Assembly (NCBI RefSeq): GCF_017948595.1
Contig: NZ_JAGFBV010000010.1
Span: 61,746-125,745 of the forward strand
DNA length: 64,000 bases
Reading direction: 5' to 3'
Source: Flavobacterium geliluteum
Lineage (GTDB): Bacteria; Bacteroidota; Bacteroidia; Flavobacteriales; Flavobacteriaceae
Both the position numbers and the translations under genes were made by a program. Shown in pieces: positions 18,681 through 28,800 of this stretch (positions within the stretch are counted from its first letter, which is position 1; each line of letters starts with the position of its first letter). A model generated the notes under the pieces. That model searched no databases and was not told the origin of the DNA. It worked only from the letters and a program-made list of their open reading frames with translations.

Positions 18681-19820
18681 ATGCACAAAAAATCACTTTT
18701 TAATGCCCAATTTTTATTGGAGCGATTCTTCCTTTCTTATGTTTCGATGGTGCAAAAATCAAATTACTGTAAATTATTTTGTGTCACTTTATTGCTAATA
18801 GCTTCCTATACCAATGCTGCGACTTATTATTCGCGTGTAGCAACAGGAAATTTCGCAGATGTATCGTCTGATATTATGATAGATAATTTTAAGGATGCCG
18901 AAATTTTTACTAAAGGATTTTATTATTGTAATCAATTTACATTCAAAACAATGAAAATGGATAAACTAAATGGCGGTACCTTCTTGTTTTGTAAACGTAA
19001 CCATAGTAGTTTATCATGTTGTTTTTATTATCATAATGATTCATCTTATAATCTCGAATGTACAAGAGCAGAATCTGGAATAGTGATGCCAAATCCCTTT
19101 ATTGCATGCGTACAATCTGAGATATTAAAGAAGAAAAAGGCTGACCCCGAAGTAAAAATCTGGTTGAATTTTACGCATCCTGAAGGTATTTTCAAGCAAT
19201 TATTAATAGGATATGTGCCAGGAGCGACCAACGGTTATGAAGATAGCTATGACGGAACTACCTTGGACGCCAATCCGTATGCGGATTTTTATAGTATATG
19301 TGATGGAAAAAATTTGGTGATACAAGGACGTTCTTTACCCTGGACGGAGGATGATGTTGTAGTATTAGGTTATAGATCTGCTATAGTGGGCACTTTTGCA
19401 ATAAGCATTGATCACACAGAAGGGAATGTCGAGAATGTTAATGTGTTTCTGCATGATAAATTGCTTAATGTTTTTCATAATCTAAAATTAACTCCTTATG
19501 TGTTTGCCACATTGCAAGGAACATTTAAAGAAAGATTTGCCTTGAAGTATATTGACAACTCATTAGGAACAGGAGATTTTAAAGCAGATCAAAATAAAGT
19601 TGTAATCACAGTAAAAAACAAAACAATTCACTTAGCGAGTGTATTAGATAATTTAAAAAATGTTTTTGTTTATGACATTTCCGGAAAGTTGCTTTACGAA
19701 AAAAATAAAATTGATACTACTTCATTAACTATAGAAAATTTGCCATTTGGTAATCAGGTTTTGGTGGTAAAAGTTATTTTAAGAAACAATTACCAAACCT
19801 CAAGAAAGATTATTTTCTAA
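18681..19820 (+). CDS. T9SS stub protein 1: signal region plus sorting module only
   Basis: The protein has 379 residues. It has an extended N-terminus with a hydrophobic signal (LFCVTLLLIASYTNA), about 100 residues of low-conservation sequence, and then from ~residue 153 the same final ~225 residues as its large neighbours. These begin KIWLNFTHPEGIFKQLLIGYV and end in the T9SS sorting domain (VFVYDISGKLLYEK ... LVVKVILRNN). The middle segment GIVMPNPFIACVQSEILKK looks like a decayed version of the GGAIPNGYIAAGQAIMVKV stretch found in the large paralogues. The cargo domains are missing, yet the frame is open throughout. It is either a functional minimal secreted protein or a relic. Confidence 0.75.
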   Translation: MHKKSLFNAQFLLERFFLSYVSMVQKSNYCKLFCVTLLLIASYTNAATYYSRVATGNFADVSSDIMIDNFKDAEIFTKGFYYCNQFTFKTMKMDKLNGGTFLFCKRNHSSLSCCFYYHNDSSYNLECTRAESGIVMPNPFIACVQSEILKKKKADPEVKIWLNFTHPEGIFKQLLIGYVPGATNGYEDSYDGTTLDANPYADFYSICDGKNLVIQGRSLPWTEDDVVVLGYRSAIVGTFAISIDHTEGNVENVNVFLHDKLLNVFHNLKLTPYVFATLQGTFKERFALKYIDNSLGTGDFKADQNKVVITVKNKTIHLASVLDNLKNVFVYDISGKLLYEKNKIDTTSLTIENLPFGNQVLVVKVILRNNYQTSRKIIF

Positions 19821-20253
19821 AAAACGAATAAATTTTAAGAATTCAATCAAAAGCTCCCTTGTGAAGTCAATAGGGTTTTGAATAAGGCAAAATTTATATT
19901 AAAAAATAGTAAATTTTGTATTGTTTGTTTTAAATTTTTTGTTTAACTTTATTTTTATTATTAATAAAGTAAAGATGTGTTAATTGCCTTGTTTTGTTGC
20001 TGTTTGAATTTTCTGCATGTACTTATGTAAAATTTGAAGCATAAACAAATTGTATCATTTTCGTTTATTGATTTTATGAAAGAAGTATGCCGCGATTGGT
20101 ATCTTTTGTTTTTTAAAGAAGAAGTTATCTTGATTTTGAGAGATAATTGAAATTTTGAATGTCGTTTTTGTGCTCTATTTGTGTTTTTATTCTAGCTTCT
20201 GACTAAAGATTAGAAGGTTTTTATCAAGATTGAACCTAACCAAAATTAATATT
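19821..20253. other. Intergenic region between the two stub genes
   Basis: It begins with a weak terminator-like hairpin (19849-19878: CTCCCTTG/CAATAGGG). This corresponds base by base to the better hairpin after stub gene 2. It ends with the segment at 20066-20105 that matches the region upstream of stub gene 1. No gene is visible. Confidence 0.55.
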
Positions 20254-21345
20254 ATGAGCAAAAAAGCCCCCCTCCGTTCTGCGTTCTTAATGCAACGCTT
20301 TGTTCTTCCTCAAATTTTTATGGTGCTAAAACAAAATTATCGTAGATTATTTTGTGCCATTTTGGTACTGCTAACTTCCTTTGCTAATGCTTCTACCTAC
20401 CGTTCGAGCGTAGCAACAGGAAATTCAACGGATATGTCACACCGAAGTAGTTTGTCATCATATTATTTTCATTCTGATGGTATTCCATTGTACGAAGCCG
20501 GATGCGGTGTATCAAAAATTAAAGATAGATTTTCGAATGGTTGTATTCCAGCTGAGAAAGCATTAAAACAAAAAGAAGGAATAAACGCTTGTCCTATTGT
20601 TTTTAATGATAAGCCAAAGGTTGATGCAAATGATAGTTCAGTATTTTTTAATTCTTCAGTAACACAGAATCCAGAAGTAAAAATTTGGTTGAATTTTACT
20701 CATCCTGACGGAATTTTTAAACAAATATTGATTGGATATGTTCCAGGGGCGACCAATGGTTATGAAGATAGCTATGACGGAACCACGATGGACGCCAATC
20801 CGTATGCGGATTTTTACAGTATTTGTGACGGAAAAAATTTGGTGATACAAGGACTTGCTTTACCCTGGACTGCTGAACATGCCGTGACATTGGGTTATAG
20901 ATCTGCTATAACGGGTAGTTTTGCTATAGCCATTGATCATACAGAAGGAAACACGGCAGATGTTAATGTATTTCTGCACGATAAATTACTGAATGTTTTT
21001 CATAATCTAAAACGAAGCCCTTACACGTTTTTTACATTACAAGGAACGTTTAAAGAAAGATTTGTTTTAAAGTATAGTGACAAATCTCTGGGGACACATG
21101 ATTTTGAGGCAGATAAAAATGAGGTTGTAGTTGCCGTAAATAATAAAATCATTCAGTTGGCCAGCGAATCAGAAAATCTAAAAACTGTTTTTGTTTACGA
21201 TATTTCGGGTAGTTTACTTTACGAAAATAATAGAGTCGATAATGCTTCATTATCTATAGAAAGTCTGCAGTCTGAAAATCAGGTTTTGTTGGTAAAAGTT
21301 ATTTTAGAGAACAATTACGAAACGTCAAGGAAGATTATTTTCTAA
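20254..21345 (+). CDS. T9SS stub protein 2: signal region plus sorting module only
   Basis: An in-frame TTG at 20230 exists, but the ATG at 20254 aligns with the start of stub protein 1 (MSKKAPLRSAFLMQRF against MHKKSLFNAQFLLERF), so 20254 is chosen; the protein then has 363 residues. The signal is LFCAILVLLTSFANA, followed by ~85 poorly conserved residues. The shared module follows (KIWLNFTHPDGIFKQILIGYV ... DYSICDGKNLVIQG-like), with a C-terminal T9SS sorting domain. The stretch NGCIPAEKALKQKEG...CPIVFNDKP is a recognisable but scrambled form of NGYIAAGQAIMVKVRAGES...QIVFNNGMR in the large paralogues, which suggests descent from a large gene by deletion and drift. Confidence 0.75.
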   Translation: MSKKAPLRSAFLMQRFVLPQIFMVLKQNYRRLFCAILVLLTSFANASTYRSSVATGNSTDMSHRSSLSSYYFHSDGIPLYEAGCGVSKIKDRFSNGCIPAEKALKQKEGINACPIVFNDKPKVDANDSSVFFNSSVTQNPEVKIWLNFTHPDGIFKQILIGYVPGATNGYEDSYDGTTMDANPYADFYSICDGKNLVIQGLALPWTAEHAVTLGYRSAITGSFAIAIDHTEGNTADVNVFLHDKLLNVFHNLKRSPYTFFTLQGTFKERFVLKYSDKSLGTHDFEADKNEVVVAVNNKIIQLASESENLKTVFVYDISGSLLYENNRVDNASLSIESLQSENQVLLVKVILENNYETSRKIIF

Positions 21346-21374
21346 AAAAAATAAATTTTTTTTAAAATAAAATC

Positions 21375-21408
21375 AAAAACTCACTTGTTAAGTCAAGTGG
21401 GTTTTTTT
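21375..21408 (+). terminator. Terminator after stub gene 2
   Basis: AAAAACTCACTTG (21375-21387) pairs with CAAGTGGGTTTTT (21394-21406) with one wobble, then T's. Confidence 0.8.
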
Positions 21409-21692
21409 TGTGTAAAATTTTAGATACTTATCAAATGCAACTGGTTGTTTATGAGGTGTTTTTTGTGTAGGATTTTTAGCTTAAGAAAAGTTTTATAAGA
21501 TCAATTTATTGAAGGTAATAACTTATTATTTATTAAAATTTAACGTAGCTTATCGGTTTGCACTGACAAAATTTTTATTTTTTGACTTTATGTTGATAAT
21601 AATTTATATTTTTAACAAAAATTTCGCTATGTGGTCATAAAAAAACGGTCCCTTTTTAAGATCATAATTGTTGTACTTTTAAATGTTATGAT
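21409..21692. other. AT-rich intergenic region before the second large T9SS gene
   Basis: It holds no gene or strong hairpin that I can see. It is very AT-rich and does not share the motifs found upstream of the stub genes. Confidence 0.5.
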
Positions 21693-24600
21693 ATGATAAA
21701 AAAATTACTTTTTTCTACACTGCTGTTTTTTGTTTTTTTTAGCAATTACGGACAGTCAGCCAGTAGTTATTGCCTCACTACAACTAACGTAACCTACGCC
21801 CATTTTACAGGAACCAATTTCCCAGGATTTCCAAATAATGATGATGACGATGCTATTTCTGGTGCAGTCACACTTCCTTTTTCTTTTCGATTTGGTGGTG
21901 CTGATTATTCGCAAGTTAAGGTTTCAAGTAACGGTTGGTTGACTTTTGGTTCTTCGTCTGTTACAGGAACCCAAGATTATGAGAATGTTGTTGCTAATGC
22001 TTCAACTTCCAAGCCTATACTAATGCCTTTATGGGATGATTTAAGAAATGTGACCCGACCTCATTATGAAGTTACGGGTACGGCACCGAATAGGGTTTTT
22101 AAAGTAGAATGGTATCAGCAAAGATGGAATTTTCAATCAAATCCTGATGTTATTTCTTTTCAAATTTGGTTGTACGAAACCACAAATGTTATTGAATATC
22201 GCTACACAGGAGGAGCAAATGCTATAACTAGTGGTTCAGCAACAATTGGTATTTATGATGCTAATGATACTTATTTGACATTAAATAATGGAACGAATAC
22301 TGCTACTGCACAAGCGAATGTATTTACTAGTAATATATCTGCGAAGCCAGCAAACGGGCAAGTTTTCAGATTTACGCCTCCAACTCCTACTGCTCAGGCT
22401 GGTGGTGTAATTACTTTCTGTAAAGACAATACAGATACTCAGACGCTGTCTGTTGCTGCGGGTCAGTATGCTTTGGTTAATGTAATAAATGGTTTTAATT
22501 ATACTTTTTCTGTTCCAAATATATTTGGATCTAATGAAAATTTAACTTTGTTGGATACTTCAAATAGAAATTTTAGTCCCCCAGTGAATGCAACAGGTGC
22601 CAGCGGAACTTCTATTACTTGGACTGCTAATTTCTCGGGTCAGGTAAGAGTTGCGTTGTCAAGTAATTGTGGAGGAACTGGCACTGGTACAATGACATTG
22701 GTTCAGAATAGTATCGGGAATACTCAGGATTCGCAAATTGCTTCTGGAGTAGGTTCTTGGATCGGACATATTTACAATGCAGGAGGAATTGCACCGGCAC
22801 CGTTTACAAATGCAAATTATATGGGTTATTACACCGCTGGACTAACAGAATCTTTTAGTGCCAATTTCGGAGGTGATGCCGCTTGTATTCCGGTTCTTTC
22901 AAATGGTGTACAAAGAGCTTCTATTTATGCAGAAGGTTTTGCGGTGCGTTATAGAATGCAATCGGCAAAAACGCCTGGTTGTTATGTTATTAGAATTACA
23001 GGTGATGACGGAGTACGACTTTTTGTTGATCCAAGTGGAACCACAACGCCAACCAACAAGGTTTTTGACCGATGGGTAGAGCAAGGTTCTACAACGTACA
23101 ACTATATTCTGGTAAATCTAACTGCCAACGCAAATTTGGTGTTTGACTATTATGAAAATGGTGGGGCTAATGTTACAGAATTTGATATTCAGCCTTTTAA
23201 TGCTGCATCAAATACTATCACGGCACCCGCAACTGTGAATTTTTGTAGTGGTGGAGATCCTGCATTAATAAATGGATCTTTGCAATACAATGAGCAAGAT
23301 GGTAATATGGAGCACCCGTATGTTAATTTTCAATGGCAAGTTTCTACGGATAATGTTACCTATACAGATATTACTGTCAACGGGACATTGAGAACGTATG
23401 ATCCTGCTGCTATAACAAATAATACAAGCAGTAATATAGTGAGATACTACAGACGAATAGCCACTGTAAATGCAACTAATTCTCCTGGTTTTAGCTGCAC
23501 TTTCAATGTAAGTAATGTGGTATCAATAACGACTTATCCGGTTAGTGTAGGAGGAACTCTTGGTTTAGTAACCAACGGTACTCTTGTAGTAGGAAGCTCA
23601 ACGTGTCATGCAGCAACAACTAGTTCTACTACGTTTAGTCTGTCTGGAAACGTAGGATCAGTGATACGATGGGAGTCTTCAACAGATAATTTTGCAACAG
23701 CTGGAACTCCAATTGCCAATACAACTACTACATTAACAGTAACAAATTTAAGTGCGACAACCTATTACAGAGCTGTTGTGCAAAGCAACGGTTGTACAGT
23801 TGCTTATTCTAATGTTGCTACTATTGTTGTAACGGGAGCTCCATTAGCCACAGCGGCCACTTCGCCAAATTGTAATGGTTTTACGGCCAATTGGTCAAGT
23901 GTTGTTAATGCTACGAGTTATGTACTGACAATAGCCGAGGATAATGCTTTTACAATCCCGGTATCAGGATATAATAATCTTAATGTTGGTAATGTGACGA
24001 CGTATGTCGCTACAGGGTTAACGGCATTAAAAACGTATTATTACCGTGTTGTAGCGGTTTCAGGTTGTGGTAACAGCGGAGCTTCTAATGTTATTTCGAT
24101 AGAAGTAAAAGCGTTATTGAGCACGACTTGGAATGGTTCAAGTTGGGATCATGGCGCTCCAAATAGTGAGGATGTGAATATTGTTTTTAATGGAAGTTAT
24201 ACTTCATCAACCAATTTATTAGGCTGTTCATGTCAGGTAAATTCAGGAACGGTAAACATAGCAGGGCCTAATGTATTAACGCTCGTTAATGCTTTGAAAG
24301 TTTCGGCAGGTACTTTAAACTTCAAAGATCAATCAAGTTTGATGCAAACTACCAATGTTCAGAACACAGGTAATATTGTCTATGAGCGTAACACGCTGAT
24401 CAATCGTTTTGATTATACCTATTACGGGTCACCCGTTACAGGCCAAACAATGGTGGGATTCTCACCAGAGACTTTGGGTGATAAGTTTTTGACTTTTGAT
24501 GGAGCGAATTCAAAATGGTTTTATGAGAATAATGCCAATGTGATGCTGCCAGGAAAAGGTTATGTTATTCGTGGACCACAATCGTTTCACGATACTAACC

Positions 24601-25700
24601 GAGTGTCGTTTGTAGCCAGATTTACAGGAATTCCAAACAACGGTCCTGTAACCGGCGAATCGGTAATTGCAGCAAAAAGTTATGTTGTGGGTAATCCTTA
24701 TCCCTCAGCGATAAAAATAACAGATTTCTTAGCCGCCAACCCGTTTTTAGAGGGAACTGTTAGATTCTGGACACACAACACTAATATCTCGCCATCAGGC
24801 TCATGGTATATTTATACCTCAACAGATTATGCTTCTTGCAACGCTACAGGTGGTACTGCAGCGCAATCGGGTGGTGCAATACCAAATGGTTATATTGCTG
24901 CTGGACAAGCGATAATGGTAAAAGTAAGAGCAGGAGAGAGCCCATCGCAAATTGTTTTTAATAACGGAATGCGTAAAGCAGATACCGGTAATAATTCGCA
25001 ATTTTTCAAAACGGGTAAAAATAATACAGATGCCAAAGTTTGGCTTAATTTTAGTAACCGAAGTGGTGTTTTTAAACAAGCTTTAATTGGTTATGTTGAT
25101 GGAGCCAGCAACAGTTACGAAGATAAATACGACGGAACAACCAGCAACGCCAACACGCTTGCAGATTTTTATAGCTTAAGCGACAACAAAAGTTTGGCGA
25201 TCCAAGGTCGTGCGTATCCGTTAGCTTCCAACGATATTGTACCATTAGGATACAAATCGACTATCGATGGCAGTTTTACTATTGCAATCGATCATACAGA
25301 AGGTGATTTGGATTCTCAAAATGTGTATTTAGAAGACAAAGTATTAAATGTTGTACATGATTTAAAAGAATCAGCCTATACTTTTACTACTGCTAAAGGA
25401 ACTTTCAAAGAAAGATTTGCACTTAAATACACCAACAAAACGTTGGGTACAGGAGATTTTGAGGCAGATCAGACAGGTGTTGTGGTTTCGGTAAAAGATC
25501 AGGTAATCAAAGTTTCGAGCGCTTCTGAGAACATCAAAACGGTTTATGTTTATGATATCTCAGGAAAGTTATTGTATGAAAAAACGAAGGTTAAAGATCT
25601 TTCATTATCCATCGAGCGACTACCATCAAGCAATCAAATGTTGCTTGTTAAAGTAGTCTTAGACAATGATTTTGAAACTACTAAAAAGATTGTTTTCTAA
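21693..25700 (+). CDS. Large T9SS-secreted adhesin-like protein (copy 2)
   Basis: The protein has 1335 residues with signal peptide LLFSTLLFFVFFSNYGQS. The N-terminal ~220 residues form a domain with VKVSSNGWLTFGSS and MPLWDDL...VEWYQQRW, resembling domains found before adhesive modules in Bacteroidota surface proteins. A PA14-like domain follows at ~350-510 (CYVIRITGDDGVRLFVDPSG). One or two Ig-like units, one FN3-like module (CNGFTANWSSVVNATSYVL) and the shared C-terminal module with T9SS sorting domain complete it. The last ~1.86 kb is nearly identical in DNA to the first large gene, but the N-terminal domain is unrelated. The pair is therefore built by domain exchange in front of a common secretion module. 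Confidence 0.88.
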   Translation: MIKKLLFSTLLFFVFFSNYGQSASSYCLTTTNVTYAHFTGTNFPGFPNNDDDDAISGAVTLPFSFRFGGADYSQVKVSSNGWLTFGSSSVTGTQDYENVVANASTSKPILMPLWDDLRNVTRPHYEVTGTAPNRVFKVEWYQQRWNFQSNPDVISFQIWLYETTNVIEYRYTGGANAITSGSATIGIYDANDTYLTLNNGTNTATAQANVFTSNISAKPANGQVFRFTPPTPTAQAGGVITFCKDNTDTQTLSVAAGQYALVNVINGFNYTFSVPNIFGSNENLTLLDTSNRNFSPPVNATGASGTSITWTANFSGQVRVALSSNCGGTGTGTMTLVQNSIGNTQDSQIASGVGSWIGHIYNAGGIAPAPFTNANYMGYYTAGLTESFSANFGGDAACIPVLSNGVQRASIYAEGFAVRYRMQSAKTPGCYVIRITGDDGVRLFVDPSGTTTPTNKVFDRWVEQGSTTYNYILVNLTANANLVFDYYENGGANVTEFDIQPFNAASNTITAPATVNFCSGGDPALINGSLQYNEQDGNMEHPYVNFQWQVSTDNVTYTDITVNGTLRTYDPAAITNNTSSNIVRYYRRIATVNATNSPGFSCTFNVSNVVSITTYPVSVGGTLGLVTNGTLVVGSSTCHAATTSSTTFSLSGNVGSVIRWESSTDNFATAGTPIANTTTTLTVTNLSATTYYRAVVQSNGCTVAYSNVATIVVTGAPLATAATSPNCNGFTANWSSVVNATSYVLTIAEDNAFTIPVSGYNNLNVGNVTTYVATGLTALKTYYYRVVAVSGCGNSGASNVISIEVKALLSTTWNGSSWDHGAPNSEDVNIVFNGSYTSSTNLLGCSCQVNSGTVNIAGPNVLTLVNALKVSAGTLNFKDQSSLMQTTNVQNTGNIVYERNTLINRFDYTYYGSPVTGQTMVGFSPETLGDKFLTFDGANSKWFYENNANVMLPGKGYVIRGPQSFHDTNRVSFVARFTGIPNNGPVTGESVIAAKSYVVGNPYPSAIKITDFLAANPFLEGTVRFWTHNTNISPSGSWYIYTSTDYASCNATGGTAAQSGGAIPNGYIAAGQAIMVKVRAGESPSQIVFNNGMRKADTGNNSQFFKTGKNNTDAKVWLNFSNRSGVFKQALIGYVDGASNSYEDKYDGTTSNANTLADFYSLSDNKSLAIQGRAYPLASNDIVPLGYKSTIDGSFTIAIDHTEGDLDSQNVYLEDKVLNVVHDLKESAYTFTTAKGTFKERFALKYTNKTLGTGDFEADQTGVVVSVKDQVIKVSSASENIKTVYVYDISGKLLYEKTKVKDLSLSIERLPSSNQMLLVKVVLDNDFETTKKIVF
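23839..25700 (+). repeat. Long direct repeat, copy 2 (shared C-terminal module)
   Basis: This is the counterpart of 16340-18202, in the same orientation about 7.5 kb away. The mixture of identical and diverged patches suggests gene conversion. Confidence 0.9.
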
Positions 25701-25717
25701 AACATAATTGTACATTC

Positions 25718-25753
25718 AAAAATCCACTTGCCAAAAGCAAGTGGATTTTTTTT
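25718..25753 (+). terminator. Terminator after the second large T9SS gene
   Basis: AAAAATCCACTTGC (25718-25731) pairs perfectly with GCAAGTGGATTTTT (25737-25750), followed by T's. Confidence 0.9.
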
Positions 25754-25768
25754 ATCCTTTACATAAAT

Positions 25769-25788
25769 ATCACTAAATGTGGGTATTG
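25769..25788 (+). repeat. Exact 20-bp intergenic motif, copy 2
   Basis: Identical to 18286-18305. Here it lies 65 bp upstream of the delta-60 gene start, a suitable position for an activator site. Confidence 0.6.
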
Positions 25789-25853
25789 CTTTTTAAATTT
25801 TAAATTTGAAAGTTTACACTTGTTAAATTTAATGAAATAAAAACATGTAGTAG

Positions 25854-28800
25854 ATGAAAAAATTAGTGGTTGTGGCTGTTTTTGCCTGTTGTCTTTTTTC
25901 AAAAAGTACTCAGGCACAACAAGGCAAAATAGATCCTACATTTAACACTTATGATAATGGTTTGATTGGGGATGGTTTTGATAATACCGTGAGAGCAATA
26001 GCGTTGCAGGCAGATGGGAATTTGATTGTTGGTGGAGATTTTTTAAATTTTAACGGAGGGTCATTTCCTTATCTGCAAAGGATAAATCCTGATGGAGAAA
26101 TAGATACTGGCTTTAATCTAAACGGAAATTTCAACAATAAAGTATATGCGATTGCAATTCAACCCAATGGCAAAATTATCGTTGGTGGTTCTTTTACGGC
26201 ATTCTCTGGAAATTCCGTCAATCGATTGGTGCGACTTAATCAGGATGGTTCTTTAGATGCGGCTTTTTCTACCGCTTCAGGTCTAAATAATATCGTTTAC
26301 GACATTGACTTGTATCCAGACGGAAGCGCAATTGTAGTGGGTAGTTTTACAAAATTTGGAGACAGTACTGCTTCTCGCATCGCTAAAATTTTACCGGACG
26401 GAACTCTGGATGCTTCTTTTTCGACAGGAGTAGGAGCCAATTCATTGATCGAAAAAGTAATTATTCAGCCCGATGGCAAAATAATTCTGGCCGGAACTTT
26501 CACCAAATTTAACAATCAGAATAAAAACAGTATGGTTCGCTTAAATCAAGACGGAAGCATTGATGATGGTTTCAATATCGGAGATGGTTTTGATAATAAA
26601 GTAACAGCTTTTGATTTGCAAACGGATGGAAAAATAGTTGTCGTGGGTACTTTTTTGCATTATAATGGAGTTGCTGTCAACAGAATGGTTCGACTCCTTC
26701 CGGATGGTATGATTGATTCAGGTTTTCAGTCGGGTTCTGGTTTTGGTGATGATACTTTGTATACCGTGAAAATTGACGACAACGGAAATATTATGGTTGG
26801 AGGTGCTTTTACGGGATCATATAAAGGTATTGCGGTCAATAGATTGGTATTTTTAAATCCTGACGGGACATTAAAATCTGATTTTGATATCGGTGCTGGT
26901 CCCGCTTCTTCGTCTGTTTTAACTTTGGCGAAGTCAGCAGATGATTTTTGGTTTGTTGGTGGCTCGTTTTCTGCTTTTGAAGGTCAGAATCAGGGTAGAT
27001 TAGCAAAAATCGATTCTGGAGGCGTTCTTGATGTCGGATTTCTAACTCCCGGAGTTGGTTTTGATAATTCGGTTTTAAAAATTCTCCCTTTGGAAAATGA
27101 AGAATGTATGGTTTTTGGTAGCTTTTCAAAGTTTAATAATCATCCGTCATCCAGAATTGCGCGTCTTTTAGAAGATGGTTCTTCAGATTCTAATTTTAAT
27201 GTTGGTAACAGCGGAGCCAATAATACGATTAGAAACGCTGTTCAACAAAAGGATGGTAAAATTATAATAGCGGGTAATTTTACAACTTATAATGGCAATT
27301 TGTGCAGCAGGCTGGCTAGGATTTTGCCTAACGGAGATTTTGATGCTACGTTTGATACCGGTACCGCAGCCAATAGTATCGTATATGCACTGGCGATTCA
27401 GCCCGATCAAAAAATCATTGTGGCTGGAAATTTTACCAAGTTTAATAATCAGACCGTAGGCAGAATTGTGCGGTTGATGCCTGATGGCAGTACAGATACA
27501 AGTTTTAATACAGGCTTAGGAGCAGATGCTATTATTGATGTAATAGCTATTCAACAGGATGGAAAAATTTTAGCAGGAGGCAGGTTTTCTACTTTTAATG
27601 GGGTTTTGTCTCCGCATATTGTACGTTTAAATGCAGATGGTACGATCGATACAGATTTTGCGGTTGGTGCTGGTTTTGATAAAAATGTGTATGCTATTGC
27701 TTTTCAATCGGATGACAAAATAATAGTGGGAGGCTCTTTTTTAACCTATAAAGGAGTGCTTCAAAAACGGATTACACGATTATTACCCAACGGAAATTTA
27801 GACTTAAGTTTTGAGTCAGGCTCTGGTTTTAGTAAAGGGGATGTCAGGGCAATTTTGATACAGCCAAATGATCGAATCTTGGTTGGAGGTACTTTTTCAG
27901 GAACGTTTAACGGAGTGCAATCGTTCCGAATTTTAAGGACATTGTCTACGGGAGCGCGCGATACTGCTTTTGAGTCTTATTTGAATAGTACTCTTTTTGC
28001 GATGACTTTGACCACCAATCAAAAATTATTGATTGGAGGCAATTTTAACTCTGTCTCTGGTAGTGCAAAACATAGAATTGCCCGATTGTATCTGTGTACA
28101 GATGGTACGACGTGGAGCCATAACTCATGGTCACGTGGTTTTCCGTCTGCGGGGAAGGAACTTTATTTTGAAGATGATTATGCTTCTCTCACGACCACAA
28201 ACGCTTGCAGTTGCGCTATAGATTCAGGAAAAATAGTCACGCTTCTGGCTGATAATTCTCTATCATTAACCTATAATTATACAGGTGCCGGAACTTTAGT
28301 TTTAGAAAATTCGGCTTCTCTTTATCAGTCGGATAATGATATAACTAATACAGGAATGGTACATCTCAAGCGAATTACACCACCCATTCGCAGGCTTGAT
28401 TATACCTATTGGTCGTCACCGGTGCATGACTTTAAACTTGGGGATGTTTCGCCAGAAACTCTTCCTGATAAATTGCTCTCTTTTAGCGGCAAATGGATTT
28501 ACGAAGATAAAGAAAGTAGTATGAAAAACGCAATTGGTTACGCCATAAGAGGTCCGCAAAGTTATTCAACTACAGAGGCTCAAACCTATACAGCCGTTTT
28601 TAAAGGGGTTCCCAACAACGGCACAATCAATGGAGAGACAGTTTCTGAGGGTAAAAAATATCTGGTAGGAAATCCTTATCCTTCGGCAATTGATGCAGAT
28701 GTTTTTCTTCAAAAAAATGCTTTTTTAGGCGGAACGATAAAATTTTGGACCCACAATACGGGAATTGCACCAAACGGAAAGTTTTATGTTTACTCTTCTG

